Part shown: positions 1 to 5,168 of the stretch, piece after piece
How the letters are laid out: each line of letters starts with the position of its first letter
Position numbering within the stretch: position 1 is the stretch's first letter
Source: a bacterium
GTDB taxonomy: Bacteria; Oederibacteriota; PGYV01; DSBP01
Assembly: GCA_011049465.1 (NCBI GenBank)
Contig: DSBP01000264.1
Coordinates: 1-5,168 of the forward strand
Direction: 5' to 3'
DNA: 5,168 nucleotides
The notes under the pieces: generated by a model
Told to the model about the DNA's origin: nothing
Database searches by the model: none
What the model saw: only the letters and a program-made list of their open reading frames with translations
Position numbers and translations under genes: made by a program

Positions 1-804
1 ATAAACACCGGGCCCCTGCTCTGAATTCACAAGCGTCTTTACAGGTTCTCCCCGTCTGTTGTAAACAATAATAGTAACAGGTACTGCTTCATTCAATGAA
101 TACCTGACTGTCATTGCCTGGCCCTCAGCGGGTTTTATCACATTGTTCTTAATCAGAACAGGCGTTTCATCCTCTCCTGCCGGCTTTTTTTGTATTGATG
201 CGGCCCTTACGGCGCCGTCCTCTTCAACGCGCACTATTTTTTCTTCACCTTTAAACAGCGGCTCTCTCTTCAATGAATAGCCCGCGCCTCCCTCCCTGTC
301 ATATACTGTATGGCTGCGGGCAGACGGAAACTCTCCCTCTCTTTTTTCTCTAATATCCTGCGCGCCGGTTATTAAAACACCTTTTTCTGTTTCAGCGCCA
401 CATGGAGCCTGTTCTCTTATCTGAGCCGCGCCCCCGGTCTCTTCTGTTTCAAGAGAGCTGTATTTGACGGGCTCTTCCTTATAATTCAGCCCGCTTCCCA
501 GATAAAACACAAGAAAAACAGCCGCAGCCGCAGCCGCAGCATGCCTTAAAAACTCTGGCCGCGCAGGCAAAAAACCGCCCCATACGGACGGCGCGCTTAT
601 ACCCGCCTTTTCCCAGACTCCCTTATTAAAATTCCCGGGTATATCCGTCTTTTCCTTAATCATAAGCGCTTCCTTTATCTTAAGCGCTGCCCTGTATTCG
701 CGGCCGCAATCCTCACACGCGCTAATATGCGCAAGCACTTCAGCGCCCGGAGCCCTGCCGTCCAGGATATCGTCCATATTTATTCTGAGTTTTTTACATT
801 TCAT
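1..804 (-). CDS. Membrane-anchored zinc-finger anti-sigma factor with FlgD-like Ig domain (3' end outside window)
   Basis: This open frame has no stop before the left edge, so 268 residues are visible and the C-terminus is missing. The N-terminus has the zinc anti-sigma (zf-HC2) signature: C3, then H26-x3-C30-x2-C33 in HISACEDCG. A hydrophobic stretch starting with seven alanines and continuing VFLVFYLGSGL (about residues 89-105) is the single membrane helix, placing the zinc head in the cytoplasm. Residues about 106-215 are a charged, low-complexity linker. From about 218, NNVIKP..VRYSL..VTIIVYNRRGEPVKTLV matches the FlgD-like Ig fold, which would lie outside the membrane and is cut by the window edge. 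The start ATG at 804-802 follows AGGTG at a 6-base spacing and overlaps the sigma gene by 11 bases, so translation is probably coupled. The inferred role is to hold the neighbouring ECF sigma factor inactive until an envelope signal releases it. The signal cannot be told from the sequence. Confidence 0.85.
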   Translation of the reverse strand, partial: MKCKKLRINMDDILDGRAPGAEVLAHISACEDCGREYRAALKIKEALMIKEKTDIPGNFNKGVWEKAGISAPSVWGGFLPARPEFLRHAAAAAAAVFLVFYLGSGLNYKEEPVKYSSLETEETGGAAQIREQAPCGAETEKGVLITGAQDIREKREGEFPSARSHTVYDREGGAGYSLKREPLFKGEEKIVRVEEDGAVRAASIQKKPAGEDETPVLIKNNVIKPAEGQAMTVRYSLNEAVPVTIIVYNRRGEPVKTLVNSEQGPGVY

Positions 805-1384
805 CTCTTTCACCTATCCTTCTGCACAGCCTTGTCTTCAGCCTTTCCCTTGCCCTTGACAGCTTTGACTTAATGCTTCCGAGCGGTATCTTAAGAACTT
901 CGCTTATCTCCTCATACTCAAGCCCTTCAAGGTCCCTCATTATTATGATTGACCTGTCCGGCTCGCGGAAACCAGTGGCCTCTTTCTTTATAATATCGCG
1001 CACCTCAGCAGCCTCAAGCTCCTCATCAGCGGGCCTTCTCTTATCCCTTATTTCAACTACCCTGCTGCCCGGAGAGCCTTCACCACTTATGGATTCTGTC
1101 GCGAAATATTTGCGCCTTTTAAGAGCATCAAGCCTGTTTATGCACAGATTCACCGCTATCCTGTAGAGCCAGGTGGAAAACTTTGCCTCAAACTTGAAGC
1201 TTTTCAGCGATTTATAAGCCGCGCAAAAAACCTCCTGCGCCATGTCAAGAGCCTCTTCCCTGTTTCTCATATACTTAAGGCACACGCTGATTATCCTGCC
1301 CCTGTAAGCGGTTATTAAGCTGTCAAAAGAGCGGTTGTCTCCCTCTAACGCCTTTTTTATAAGCTTTTTATCAGCCTCTTCCAT
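794..1384 (-). CDS. ECF-type RNA polymerase sigma factor (sigma-70 family)
   Basis: This 196-residue protein has the two-domain layout of ECF sigma factors. Region 2 spans about residues 20-92 and includes the DMAQEVFCAAYKSL core-binding and -10 recognition segment (47-60) and FSTWLYRIAVNLCINRL (69-85). Region 4 spans about 128-186, with a helix-turn-helix in LEYEEISEVLKIPLGSIKSKLSRARERLK that would read the -35 element. A charged linker (about 97-127) joins them, and regions 1 and 3 are absent as expected. The frame stays open 64 codons further upstream, but ATG at 1384 is preferred: it follows GAGGAG by 4 bases, gives normal family length, and the upstream stretch reads as non-coding and contains the promoter. 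It is co-transcribed with the overlapping anti-sigma gene. The family is clear, but the ECF subgroup and the target regulon are not determined. Confidence 0.93.
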   Translation of the reverse strand: MEEADKKLIKKALEGDNRSFDSLITAYRGRIISVCLKYMRNREEALDMAQEVFCAAYKSLKSFKFEAKFSTWLYRIAVNLCINRLDALKRRKYFATESISGEGSPGSRVVEIRDKRRPADEELEAAEVRDIIKKEATGFREPDRSIIIMRDLEGLEYEEISEVLKIPLGSIKSKLSRARERLKTRLCRRIGERDEM

Positions 1385-1388
1385 TAAA

Positions 1389-1394
1389 CTCCTC
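1389..1394 (-). promoter_or_regulatory. Ribosome binding site that sets the sigma factor start
   Basis: On the minus strand GAGGAG lies 4 bases before the ATG at 1384. It decides the start, because the frame continues upstream to another ATG at 1576 without a comparable Shine-Dalgarno sequence and without conserved sigma-factor residues. Confidence 0.75.
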
Positions 1395-1460
1395 TTTTCC
1401 CTCTGACAGAATAAAGCAAAATAAAGTTCCGGAAAAATGTATAATCCGCCCGCATAGTTC

Positions 1461-1489
1461 ATTATATACCATCTCCACAGCCGCGTTAA
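1461..1489 (-). promoter_or_regulatory. Probable sigma-70-like promoter of the sigma/anti-sigma operon
   Basis: On the minus strand a perfect -10 hexamer TATAAT (1466-1461) is separated by 17 bases from TTAACG (1489-1484), which matches 4 of 6 positions of TTGACA. Transcription would begin near 1454, leaving a leader of about 70 bases. This looks like a housekeeping promoter. Many ECF sigma genes transcribe themselves from a distinct promoter of the GGAAC...GTC kind, and I did not recognise one here. The call rests on sequence match only. Confidence 0.55.
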
Positions 1490-1492
1490 GCA

Positions 1493-1526
1493 AAATTTCA
1501 ACAAAGGCAACTGAAAGCTGAAATTT
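1493..1526. repeat. 8-base inverted repeat just upstream of the sigma promoter
   Basis: AAATTTCA (1493-1500) and TGAAATTT (1519-1526) are perfect inverted copies 18 bases apart. The near arm ends 3 bases upstream of the proposed -35 element of the sigma operon. It could be an operator, or simply part of the AT-rich repeat tissue here, since the right arm lies inside the heptamer array. Confidence 0.35.
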
Positions 1527-1538
1527 GAAAGTTTGAAG
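1511..1538. repeat. Heptamer-phased AT-rich array, copy 1
   Basis: Four consecutive 7-base units read CTGAAAG, CTGAAAT, TTGAAAG, TTTGAAG. They are degenerate but keep the 7-base period and a shared TGAAA-like core. A similar array lies at 1805-1832, and both precede a copy of the 38/39-base repeat. Confidence 0.5.
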
Positions 1539-1550
1539 TTAATACGATTA

Positions 1551-1588
1551 CAAAACAATCCTTGCCTTAACACCACTACCGCAGGACG
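1551..1588. repeat. Intergenic 38/39-base direct repeat, copy 1
   Basis: This copy matches 1876-1914 in the same orientation at 33 of 39 aligned positions, with one single-base gap. The last 16 bases, CCACTACCGCAGGACG, are identical. The preceding part shares CAAACAA and TTGCC..AACA. It is followed by G/C-rich sequence, as is the other copy. Confidence 0.7.
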
Positions 1589-1651
1589 GGGCGGGTAGCG
1601 GAAAATTTTCCTGATTTAATGCCTATGAAAGGTATACGCAACTCCCCGCCC
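1589..1651. repeat. G/C-rich inverted repeat (possible long-loop hairpin)
   Basis: GGGCGGG (1589-1595) and CCCGCCC (1645-1651) are perfect 7-base inverted arms with a 49-base loop. Pairing can extend imperfectly outward into GCAGGACG on the left and TGCC on the right. The loop contains a perfect 12-base palindrome, GGAAAATTTTCC (1600-1611). No U-tract follows, so it is not a standard terminator. Whether it folds or has a role is unknown. Confidence 0.35.
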
Positions 1652-1804
1652 TGCCTCGAATCTACAAGCCTGCAGAACAGACCCGCCCGTAATAGTGCGT
1701 AAGCCGGGCCGCGCACATCAGTCTATCGTGATATTAACATGTTCAGGCCCATGGCAATCAGGGAAATTTCTCCGCTGCCTGCCCCGGCCCACCTCCAGTA
1801 AAGA

Positions 1805-1832
1805 CAATTTACAATTTGGAATTTGCAATTTG
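1805..1832. repeat. Heptamer-phased AT-rich array, copy 2
   Basis: Four 7-base units read CAATTTA, CAATTTG, GAATTTG, CAATTTG, with one or two changes between units. This is a much cleaner 7-base period than the array at 1511-1538. AATTTG-type heptamers are a familiar kind of intergenic repeat in some environmental bacterial genomes (general impression, not checked). Confidence 0.7.
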
Positions 1833-1875
1833 CAAGTGGACGGCAAAGAAGAAACGAACCGGTTTTTGCAGGCTG

Positions 1876-1914
1876 CCAAACAACCGTTGCCCCAACACCC
1901 ACTACCGCAGGACG
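1876..1914. repeat. Intergenic 38/39-base direct repeat, copy 2
   Basis: This is the second copy of the element at 1551-1588, with 16 identical bases at its 3' end (1899-1914) and one extra C in the CACCCAC tract. It begins 43 bases after the second heptamer array and runs directly into a tandem octamer. Confidence 0.7.
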
Positions 1915-1930
1915 ACGGCGGGACGGCGGG
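1915..1930. repeat. Tandem octamer ACGGCGGG x2
   Basis: ACGGCGGG occurs twice head to tail immediately after the second long repeat copy. The first copy of the long repeat is followed by the related GGGGCGGG, so this may be an expanded tail of the same element. Confidence 0.55.
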
Positions 1931-1963
1931 ACAAAATTTCAACTTCCACCCCTTCCGCTTTTA

Positions 1964-1972
1964 TGCTACAAT
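1964..1972 (+). promoter_or_regulatory. Probable extended -10 promoter of the glucan phosphorylase gene
   Basis: TGCTACAAT is an extended -10 element (TG-N-TACAAT; the hexamer at 1967-1972 matches TATAAT at 5 of 6 positions). The -35 position holds only weak matches such as TTCCAC at 1944-1949, which is tolerable for an extended -10 promoter. Transcription would start near 1979, giving a leader of about 42 bases. No operator or attenuator is evident in the leader. Confidence 0.55.
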
Positions 1973-2006
1973 ATTCCTTACCATGAAACAAAATTTTGCA
2001 TACCTT

Positions 2007-2013
2007 CAGGAGG
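2007..2013 (+). promoter_or_regulatory. Strong ribosome binding site that sets the phosphorylase start
   Basis: CAGGAGG lies 7 bases before the ATG at 2021. It fixes this start rather than the in-frame ATG at 1823, whose extra 66 codons run through the repeats and the promoter and resemble no part of the family. Confidence 0.85.
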
Positions 2014-2020
2014 ATTGTTG

Positions 2021-4579
2021 ATGAGATTTCTCGAATTAAACGTGCTGCCCAACCTGCCGGAAAAACTGAAGCCCCTGCTCGAGCTTTCAAACAATGTCTG
2101 GTGGGCCTGGGATTCAGAAGCATTTGCCCTCTTCCGCGACATTGACCCTGACCTCTGGTCAGAGACGCTTCACAACCCGGTAAAATTCATATACAGGCTC
2201 TCCCAGGACAAGCTCAATGAAATAGCCTCAGATGACGCGTTTATGAACAGGATAGACACAACCGTAAAAAGGCTTAATGCCTACCTGTCAAGGCCGTGCT
2301 GGTATGATAAGATAAAAAACGAGATGCCCCCGTCATTTTCCATCGCCTATTTTTCCCTTGAGTTCGGGCTTGCAGAATGCCTGCCGATATACTCGGGCGG
2401 CCTCGGCGTGCTTGCAGGCGACCATTTAAAGTCAGCCTCTGACCTCGGCCTTCCGCTTAACGCGGTCGGCCTTCTCTATTCTGTCGGTTATTTTCACCAG
2501 TATCTGACGAATGACGGCTGGCAGCAGGAAAAATATGTGGTAAACGATTACAATATAGCTCCTGTCAACGAGGTGAAAAAAGACGGCTCTTTTCTTGTAA
2601 TTGATGTCAAGTTTCCCCACGGGGTTGTTAAGGCAATGGTGTGGAAGGTGCAGGTTGGCAGGGTTTCTCTATACCTTCTCGACACAAACCTTCCGGAGAA
2701 TTCTGACGCTGACAAGGAAATAACAGCGAGGCTTTACGGCGGCGACCTTGAAATGAGAATCAAGCAGGAATACCTTTTGGGCATAGGCGGAATAATGGCC
2801 CTTGAGGCTCTCGGCATCACCCCGTCAGTAACGCACATGAATGAAGGCCATTCGGCTTTTCTGGCGCTTGAGCGCATAAGGCTTCTGATGCAAAAACACT
2901 CGCTTTCATTCAGCGAAGCGCGGGAAGTAACCGCTGCCTCGAGCGTCTTCACCACCCACACGCCCGTTCCTGCCGGCAATGACCGCTTCCCGAAGGAGTT
3001 GATGGAAAAATATCTGAAAGAGTACGTGGAAAAGAACCTTAAAATTTCCTTTTCTGATTTCATAAAAATGGGCCGCGTCCTTCCCGAGGATGAGAACGAA
3101 TGGTTCTGCATGACTGTCCTCGCGCTCAATCTCTCTGCCTTCAATAACGGCGTAAGCCGGCTGCACGGCCGCGTCTCAAGGGAGATGTGGAAAGAGATAT
3201 GGCCGGACGTGCCGCTTAACGAAATACCCATAACGCACATCACAAACGGCGTGCACGGCCCCTCCTGGATATCAAAGGAATTTGCCGACCTCTTTTTCCG
3301 CTACATGGGAACGCGCTGGATTGACAATCCCGAGGACGCCTCCACCTGGAAACGGGTTGCTGAGATTCCCGATACAGAACTCTGGAGGACGCACGAGAGG
3401 AGAAAAGACAGGCTGGTTGCTTTTGTAAGAAGAAAGCTGAATAAACAGCTCTCCGCGAGGAAATCATCGGGCGAGGACCTTGACCGGGCGGGCGAGGTTT
3501 TATCGCCGGAGGCGCTCACAATAGGATTCGCGAGGCGCTTTGCCACATACAAAAGGGCAAACCTCATACTTAAAGATGTTGAACGCCTCAGAAGAATATT
3601 AACCGATGATAAAAAACCCGTACAGGTTATATTTGCGGGGAAAGCGCATCCCAAAGACGACGCGGGCAAGGAATTTATCAGGGAAATAGTCCACGCGGCA
3701 GAGAAAGACGGTTTCAGAGACAGGATAGTTTTCCTTGAGGACTACGACTTGAACACCGCCCATTACCTTGTCCAGGGAGTTGACGTGTGGATGAATAACC
3801 CGCGCAGGCCCCTTGAGGCCTCGGGCACATCCGGAATGAAGGTAAACTTTAACGGCGGCCTCAATTTTTCCGTTATGGACGGCTGGTGGGACGAGAAACC
3901 CGACGCTGACAACGGCTGGATGATAGGCCGCGGCGAGGAATATGATGACCAGGCATATCAGGACGGCCTGGAGGCTTCCTCAATTTATGAAACTCTTGAA
4001 AATGACATAATCCCGCTTTATTACAAGCGCGGCAAGGACGGCCTGCCACACGAGTGGATTAAAAAGATGAAAACCTCGATGCAGACCCTCTGCCCTGTCT
4101 TTAACACTGACAGAATGGTGATTGAGTATTCGGAAAAATTCTATAAACCCACGGGTTTAAAATACTTTGAGATGTCCTCTCCCGGCTTTGAAAAAGCAAA
4201 AGCACTGAGCAAGTGGCGTGAAAAGGTGAGGAAACACTGGCCCAATGTAAAGATAATCGACTTTACGGCACCTGACCTGGCTGATATTCCCTCGGGCGGA
4301 AGCATAACAGTCAAAGCGCTGGTTGAGAGCGGCGGCCTTTCACACGAGGACATAAACACGGAGATCTACTACGGTTTTGACAGGGCAGGAATGGACCTGT
4401 CCGACACAAACACGGTTAAAATGAATTTTGCCGGCAATGAAAACGGGCTCTTTATATACGAGGGTGTCATAACGCCTCCGTCCACGGGGAAAATAAGGTT
4501 TACCGTGAGGGCCCTGCCGCAAAACACGAATATGACAGCGAAATTCATGCCCGGATATATTAAATGGTGCGGCGCCTGA
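2021..4579 (+). CDS. glgP: Alpha-glucan (glycogen/maltodextrin) phosphorylase, GT35, DUF3417-containing type
   Basis: The enzyme cleaves alpha-1,4-glucans from the non-reducing end with phosphate, releasing glucose 1-phosphate in the cytoplasm. At 852 residues it has normal length for the DUF3417-type subgroup. The DUF3417 head is at about 10-95 (LPEKLKPLLELSNNVWWAWD, then DPDLW..LHNPV). Conserved family motifs follow in order: THMNEGHSAF (271-280), TTHTPVPAGND (311-321), ITNGVH (407-412), FARRFATYKR, with R506 and K511 aligning to the phosphate-site Arg/Lys of muscle phosphorylase, FAGKAHPKD, and LEASGTSGMK, whose K607 is the pyridoxal phosphate lysine. A C-terminal beta-rich extension (about 750-852) is usual for this subgroup. 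All recognised catalytic motifs are intact. Other glycogen genes are not in the window. Members of this subgroup often prefer maltodextrins, but actual substrate preference cannot be read here. A small unknown gene follows 61 bases downstream on the same strand. Confidence 0.96.
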   Translation: MRFLELNVLPNLPEKLKPLLELSNNVWWAWDSEAFALFRDIDPDLWSETLHNPVKFIYRLSQDKLNEIASDDAFMNRIDTTVKRLNAYLSRPCWYDKIKNEMPPSFSIAYFSLEFGLAECLPIYSGGLGVLAGDHLKSASDLGLPLNAVGLLYSVGYFHQYLTNDGWQQEKYVVNDYNIAPVNEVKKDGSFLVIDVKFPHGVVKAMVWKVQVGRVSLYLLDTNLPENSDADKEITARLYGGDLEMRIKQEYLLGIGGIMALEALGITPSVTHMNEGHSAFLALERIRLLMQKHSLSFSEAREVTAASSVFTTHTPVPAGNDRFPKELMEKYLKEYVEKNLKISFSDFIKMGRVLPEDENEWFCMTVLALNLSAFNNGVSRLHGRVSREMWKEIWPDVPLNEIPITHITNGVHGPSWISKEFADLFFRYMGTRWIDNPEDASTWKRVAEIPDTELWRTHERRKDRLVAFVRRKLNKQLSARKSSGEDLDRAGEVLSPEALTIGFARRFATYKRANLILKDVERLRRILTDDKKPVQVIFAGKAHPKDDAGKEFIREIVHAAEKDGFRDRIVFLEDYDLNTAHYLVQGVDVWMNNPRRPLEASGTSGMKVNFNGGLNFSVMDGWWDEKPDADNGWMIGRGEEYDDQAYQDGLEASSIYETLENDIIPLYYKRGKDGLPHEWIKKMKTSMQTLCPVFNTDRMVIEYSEKFYKPTGLKYFEMSSPGFEKAKALSKWREKVRKHWPNVKIIDFTAPDLADIPSGGSITVKALVESGGLSHEDINTEIYYGFDRAGMDLSDTNTVKMNFAGNENGLFIYEGVITPPSTGKIRFTVRALPQNTNMTAKFMPGYIKWCGA

Positions 4580-4640
4580 TATGGTTTTTTTTAGTCCGGC
4601 AGCGCTCTTTTAGGCATCCGGAAAAACAAGGAGGGGAACT

Positions 4641-5024
4641 ATGGCAATGCGGTCGGCAAAAGAGATGAAAATGCACGAGACCATAATTAAATCCGTTAAA
4701 GGCATTTACGAACAAAGGGGCGCCTCGCAGATTCTTGACAACCTTTCCGGAAAATACGCGGTTGTGAACGGCATAGAAGTTGACCTGATGCTGAAAAACC
4801 CATTTATGCTTTATTTCAAGATAGAGACCGAGTCCTCTGTTACCGAGGGCGAGTCAATAGCTTGGAAGTCAATGTCGGAAAAACTGGGGACATTTTTCAT
4901 GCTGATTCCCGAGCCGTTAAAACAGGAAGCCCTGAGAATAATAAAAAAGAATGACATTAAAAACATAAGGCTGTGCTACTACAGAGTCGTGGAAAACAAG
5001 CTGAGATTCATCAGCCTGCCTTAA
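4641..5024 (+). CDS. Small conserved-looking protein of unknown function, possible PD-(D/E)XK-like fold
   Basis: I do not recognise this 127-residue protein. ATG at 4641 is supported by AAGGAGG (4628-4634) at a 6-base spacing; in-frame ATGs at 4647, 4665 and 4671 lack one. There is no signal peptide, membrane helix or Cys/His cluster, so it is probably cytoplasmic. The order of elements is an N-terminal helix (about 8-35), a strand pair with acidic residues (VNGIEVDLML 42-51, LYFKIETESSV 57-67), a helix containing AWKSMSEK, a hydrophobic strand followed by a proline (FFMLIPEPL 85-93), a helix, and a final strand (IRLCYYR). That order with D48, E62 and W75-K76 recalls small PD-(D/E)XK-like proteins, but the catalytic lysine is not in the expected place (K60 precedes E62), so activity is doubtful. 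It probably shares the phosphorylase transcript. Its 3' end overlaps a convergent gene by 14 bases. Confidence 0.85.
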   Translation: MAMRSAKEMKMHETIIKSVKGIYEQRGASQILDNLSGKYAVVNGIEVDLMLKNPFMLYFKIETESSVTEGESIAWKSMSEKLGTFFMLIPEPLKQEALRIIKKNDIKNIRLCYYRVVENKLRFISLP

Positions 5025-5168
5025 CCATCTCCTCAATAATTTTTTCCGCGGCAGCCGGCGGGCCGCACATTATTTCCAGGCGGCCCTTTAAAATGTTTGC
5101 CCTCAACCCCTGAAAAACCTTCAGCTTTTTTACGTATCCCGCTGCCTTGCCGCTGCCATCCTCCCAGC
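5011..5168 (-). CDS. Unidentified protein, C-terminal 51 codons only (5' part outside window)
   Basis: A minus-strand frame enters at the right edge and ends at TGA 5013-5011. The 51 complete codons read as ordinary protein, with segments such as GYVKKLKVFQGLRANILKG and GRLEIMCGPPAAAEKIIEEM. Codon choice resembles that of the neighbouring genes (AAG, GGC, GAG, CTG frequent). The other two minus-strand frames are stopped within this stretch. The tail looks like a strand followed by an amphipathic helix with no membrane segment, but I cannot assign a family. It converges on the small plus-strand gene and overlaps its last 14 bases, leaving no room for a terminator between them. Confidence 0.65.
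   Translation of the reverse strand, partial: WEDGSGKAAGYVKKLKVFQGLRANILKGRLEIMCGPPAAAEKIIEEMVKAG

Larger units (their letters stand above)
1385..2020. other. Long intergenic region between divergent genes, repeat-rich, no convincing gene
   Basis: These 636 bases separate the minus-strand sigma gene from the plus-strand phosphorylase gene. Open frames crossing it are upstream extensions of the flanking genes or antisense shadows, without family motifs or good ribosome sites. It carries one promoter near each end, two heptamer-phased AT-rich arrays, two copies of a 38/39-base repeat, a tandem octamer, the motif CAAAATTTCAAC twice (1491-1502 and 1932-1943, same orientation) and a G/C-rich inverted repeat. 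In 1652-1804 I see nothing beyond a weak 5-base stem (GTGCG 1695-1699 with CGCAC 1712-1716). No tRNA or recognised riboswitch was seen. Confidence 0.7.

Noticed and set aside
1440..1445. Plus-strand TATAAT inside the sigma operon leader.
   Set aside because: No -35 element at a workable distance (the CTGACA-like match is 31 bases away) and no plus-strand gene nearby to serve.
1385..1576. 64-codon upstream extension of the sigma factor frame to an ATG at 1576.
   Set aside because: The stretch contains the proposed promoter and AT-rich repeats, has no ribosome site, and lies before the point where sigma-factor homology and normal length begin.
1823..2020. 66-codon upstream extension of the phosphorylase frame.
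   Set aside because: It runs through the repeats and the extended -10 promoter, has no family similarity, and ATG 2021 has a strong Shine-Dalgarno sequence and begins the expected DUF3417 domain.
1695..2021. A 108-codon plus-strand frame and overlapping minus-strand frames in the intergenic region.
   Set aside because: Compositionally odd translations built from the repeats, no ribosome sites and no domain motifs, so read as chance frames.
2734..3243. Minus-strand frame of 169 codons opposite the phosphorylase gene.
   Set aside because: Antisense shadow of a strongly conserved coding region, with no recognisable domain.
4566..4592. Possible intrinsic terminator after the phosphorylase gene: GGTG-CGG-CGCC stem followed by eight Ts.
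   Set aside because: The stem is only 4 pairs with one wobble, overlaps the coding end, and 8 bases separate it from the T run. Too weak to call, and read-through into the next gene seems likely.
4595..4622. TCCGG/CCGGA inverted arms between the phosphorylase and the small gene.
   Set aside because: Only 5 base pairs with an 18-base loop and no T run. CCGG is self-complementary, so such pairs arise easily by chance.

Overview
This is a bacterial chromosome segment of roughly even base composition. It holds five protein genes, two of them cut by the window edges, and one unusually long, repeat-bearing intergenic region. AGG (Arg) and ATA (Ile) codons are common. The intergenic AATTTG-type heptamers, an anti-sigma factor with a FlgD-like Ig domain and a DUF3417-type glucan phosphorylase suggest an uncultivated Gram-negative lineage such as Nitrospirota or Omnitrophota. 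That placement is an impression from style and gene content, not a demonstrated assignment.

Left part (1-1384, minus strand): an ECF-type sigma factor is followed by its probable membrane-anchored zinc-finger anti-sigma factor, which runs off the left edge. The two reading frames overlap by 11 bases, the usual coupled arrangement. The anti-sigma factor has a cytoplasmic zinc-binding head, one transmembrane helix starting in a run of seven alanines, a charged linker and the beginning of a FlgD-like Ig domain outside the membrane.

Middle (1385-2020): 636 bases without a convincing gene lie between the divergent sigma gene and the phosphorylase gene. It contains a sigma-70-like promoter for the sigma gene, an extended -10 promoter for the phosphorylase gene, two heptamer-phased AT-rich arrays, two copies of a 38/39-base repeat, a tandem octamer and a G/C-rich inverted repeat. 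No tRNA, rRNA, CRISPR array or transposase was seen.

Right part (2021-5168): a complete alpha-glucan phosphorylase (852 residues, DUF3417 head, PLP lysine K607) is followed 61 bases later by a small protein of unknown function. That protein has a faint resemblance to the PD-(D/E)XK nuclease-like fold. A convergent minus-strand gene, of which only the last 51 codons are visible, overlaps the small gene's 3' end by 14 bases.

Functionally the window pairs an envelope-type signalling module with a glycogen/maltodextrin degradation gene. They are divergently transcribed and nothing in the sequence shows that they regulate each other. I do not see a clearly novel multi-gene system. The most unusual parts are the intergenic repeats, the Ig-domain anti-sigma factor and the unrecognised 127-residue protein.
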